In this document: positions 19,992 to 21,427 of the stretch, piece after piece
How positions within the stretch are numbered: the stretch's first letter is position 1
Layout: every line of letters begins with the position of its first letter
Origin: JBBTXL01 sp038062295
Lineage (GTDB): Bacteria; Patescibacteriota; Minisyncoccia; GWC2-36-17; WO2-46-25
Length of the DNA stretch: 21,427 bases
Assembly (NCBI GenBank): GCA_038062295.1
Contig: JBBTXL010000055.1
Location: forward strand, 1-21,427
Reading direction: 5' to 3'
The notes under the pieces: generated by a model
Seen by the model: the letters and a program-made list of their open reading frames with translations, nothing else
The model's database searches: none
Told to the model about the DNA's origin: nothing
Position numbers and translations under genes: made by a program

Positions 19992-19996
19992 CCTTT

Positions 19997-20437
19997 ATGC
20001 AGCTCTCTTCCTTACAACCAACACATCCTCGCAAGGACACAAAGCGCATCGCGCGCGGTGGCAAACGGGGCGCGACCGCAGGCCGGGGAACCAAAGGCCA
20101 GAAGTCGCGCGCAGGACACAAGATCCGACCGGCGGAGCGCGACATGATCAAAAAGATCCCCAAGCTCCGCGGATACCGGTTTAAAAGCATTTCCCGACGG
20201 CATGCGATCGTACACCTGGCAGATGTTGACCGGGTGTTTACGGCAGGGGAAAAAGTGACGCCCGCGTCCCTGGTGGCAAAAGGGTTGCTGCGCCGGCGCG
20301 GGATATCCGGGATCACCGTCAAGATCCTGGGCGACGGTGCATTGAAGAAAAAGATCATTGTGGAAGGGTGTGCGGTTTCATCGTCCGCGGCAGAAAAGAT
20401 CGCAAAGGCCGGCGGCGTGGTTACCCCGCTTTCTTAA
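19997..20437 (+). CDS. rplO: 50S ribosomal protein L15
   Basis: uL15, a late-assembly large-subunit protein, 146 residues, standard length. The Gly/Arg-rich N-terminal extension is GGKRGATAGRGTKGQKSRAG, typical for reaching deep into 23S rRNA, followed by the globular part with IPKLRGYRF, ISGITVKILGDGALKKK and the ending EKIAKAGGVVTPLS. ATG at 19997 is 5 nt after rpsE; in-frame upstream starts lie inside rpsE and are rejected. secY follows after 33 nt. Confidence 0.97.
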   Translation: MQLSSLQPTHPRKDTKRIARGGKRGATAGRGTKGQKSRAGHKIRPAERDMIKKIPKLRGYRFKSISRRHAIVHLADVDRVFTAGEKVTPASLVAKGLLRRRGISGITVKILGDGALKKKIIVEGCAVSSSAAEKIAKAGGVVTPLS

Positions 20438-20470
20438 CATACAAATTCTGTGATTGGACAATTGGCCAGC

Positions 20471-21427
20471 ATGTTTACCATCAAGGATCTTCGCAGCAAG
20501 ATCATTTTTGTGGTGGCGATGCTGGTGATATTTCGGGTTACGGCGGCAATTCCCGTACCCGGTGTTGATCTTACCCGGTTGCAGGATTTTTTTTCAAGCA
20601 ACCAGTTTCTCGGACTGTTGAATGTGTTTTCCGGCGGCGCGCTGGATAATCTCTCTATTGTCATGCTTGGTGTGGGACCCTACATCACGTCGCTCATCGT
20701 TATGCAGCTGCTGACGATGGTGTTCCCAAAGCTCAAAGAGATGTATCAGAAGTCGGGGGAACTGGGTCGGCAGAAGTTCAACCAATACACGCGCCTGCTG
20801 ACCGTTCCATTTGCCGCGCTGCAAGGGTATGGGCTGCTGGCGCTGTTGCAGTCGCAGGGTGTGATAGACCGTCTGGAAATTTTGGCGCTCGTGACAAACC
20901 TTACGGTCATCACCGCCGGCACCGTTTTTCTTATGTGGCTTGGCGAGTTGATTTCCGAAAAAAAGATCGGCAACGGCATATCGCTGATGATCTTTGCCGG
21001 CATCATTGCCGCGCTGCCAACCCAAGTGCGGCAGTTTTATCTGAACTTTGACCCGTCGCAGATCCCGACCGTCATTATGTTTTTGATCGTCGCGGTCGTG
21101 GTTACCGCCGGTGTCGTGTTCATCAATGAAAGCCAGCGTAACATTCCCGTTTCGTACGCAAAGCGGGTTCGCGGCTCGCGGGTGTACGGCGGCATGTCCA
21201 CGTACCTGCCGCTCAAAGTGAACCAGGCGGGCGTTATCCCCATTATTTTCGCCATCTCCATTCTTTTGTTCCCGCAGATGATCGCGAATTTCCTGCAGGT
21301 TTCCGAAACGGCATGGATACAGAACGTCGCCACCGCCGTCAACAGCTTTTTTGCGGATGGATTCGTGTACGGGGCGATGTATTTTATTCTTGTTGTTATT
21401 TTCACCTATTTTTATACCGCCGTTACG
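20471..21427 (+). CDS. secY: preprotein translocase subunit SecY (partial, C-terminus outside window)
   Basis: The channel subunit of the Sec translocon in the inner membrane. 319 codons are visible, about three quarters of the family length. It begins MFTIKDLRSKIIFVVAMLVI, then the plug-bearing loop after the first helix with IPVPGVD, MLGVGPYITSLIVMQLL (the second helix), YTRLLTVPFAAL, and WLGELISEKKIGNGISLMIF. Later come the ISYAKR-like VSYAKRVRG and TYLPLKVNQAGVIPIIFA, both diagnostic. The start at 20471 follows rplO by 33 nt without a clear ribosome site. The frame runs to the last base of the window without a stop. Confidence 0.97.
   Translation, partial: MFTIKDLRSKIIFVVAMLVIFRVTAAIPVPGVDLTRLQDFFSSNQFLGLLNVFSGGALDNLSIVMLGVGPYITSLIVMQLLTMVFPKLKEMYQKSGELGRQKFNQYTRLLTVPFAALQGYGLLALLQSQGVIDRLEILALVTNLTVITAGTVFLMWLGELISEKKIGNGISLMIFAGIIAALPTQVRQFYLNFDPSQIPTVIMFLIVAVVVTAGVVFINESQRNIPVSYAKRVRGSRVYGGMSTYLPLKVNQAGVIPIIFAISILLFPQMIANFLQVSETAWIQNVATAVNSFFADGFVYGAMYFILVVIFTYFYTAVT

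Noticed and set aside
20438..20470. Promoter or hairpin before secY
   Set aside because: The 33-nt gap contains no convincing -10/-35 pair or stem.

Overview
The window is a bacterial chromosome segment whose right two thirds hold the classic ribosomal-protein superoperon. The organism is most likely a member of the Candidate Phyla Radiation (Patescibacteria), probably a Parcubacteria-like lineage. This is an inference from three things. The rpmD (L30) gene is missing between rpsE and rplO. S12, L23 and L22 carry insertions or tails, and EF-Tu has a GITIALHH/DAPGH signature. The flanking genes are small and poorly characterised. TGA is used as an ordinary stop (rpsJ, rpsQ, rplN), so the UGA-to-Gly code of some CPR lineages does not apply.

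Left flank (1-6000). A partial pyrF (minus) diverges from a 105-aa unknown gene. A 253-aa unknown gene with consensus promoter and Shine-Dalgarno follows, then a convergent bidirectional terminator. On the minus strand lie tRNA-Pro(GGG), a secreted or anchored protein built of 34-residue repeats with paired cysteines, and a class I aminotransferase; all three look co-transcribed. Upstream of them is rpmB (L28), divergent from a site-2-protease-like M50 peptidase through overlapping promoters. Next comes a membrane protein with a c-type heme motif, whose reading frame is interrupted by one in-frame TGA.

Translation cluster (6032-21427, plus strand). The order is rpsL, rpsG, fusA, a 116-aa unknown, tuf, rpsJ, rplC, rplD, rplW, rplB, rpsS, rplV, rpsC, rplP, rpmC, rpsQ, rplN, rplX, rplE, rpsZ, rpsH, rplF, rplR, rpsE, rplO, secY (cut by the window end). 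Promoters are visible before rpsL and before tuf. Most genes are separated by 0-15 bases and lack a Shine-Dalgarno.

The most striking feature is a structured intergenic element of about 165 bp. It occurs three times, before rpsJ, rplB and rpsZ. Each copy fills the gap from the upstream stop codon to the downstream start codon. The copies share a compensated basal stem, unrelated but always-folding apical hairpins, and a nearly invariant 3' module that can pair up to 2 nt before the ATG. A separate set of hairpins, ending in a terminator-like stem plus U-run, lies between rpsJ and rplC. Together these suggest that expression of the superoperon is divided by intercistronic RNA structures rather than by Shine-Dalgarno sites. 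That functional reading is inference; the repeats and pairings are read directly from the sequence.
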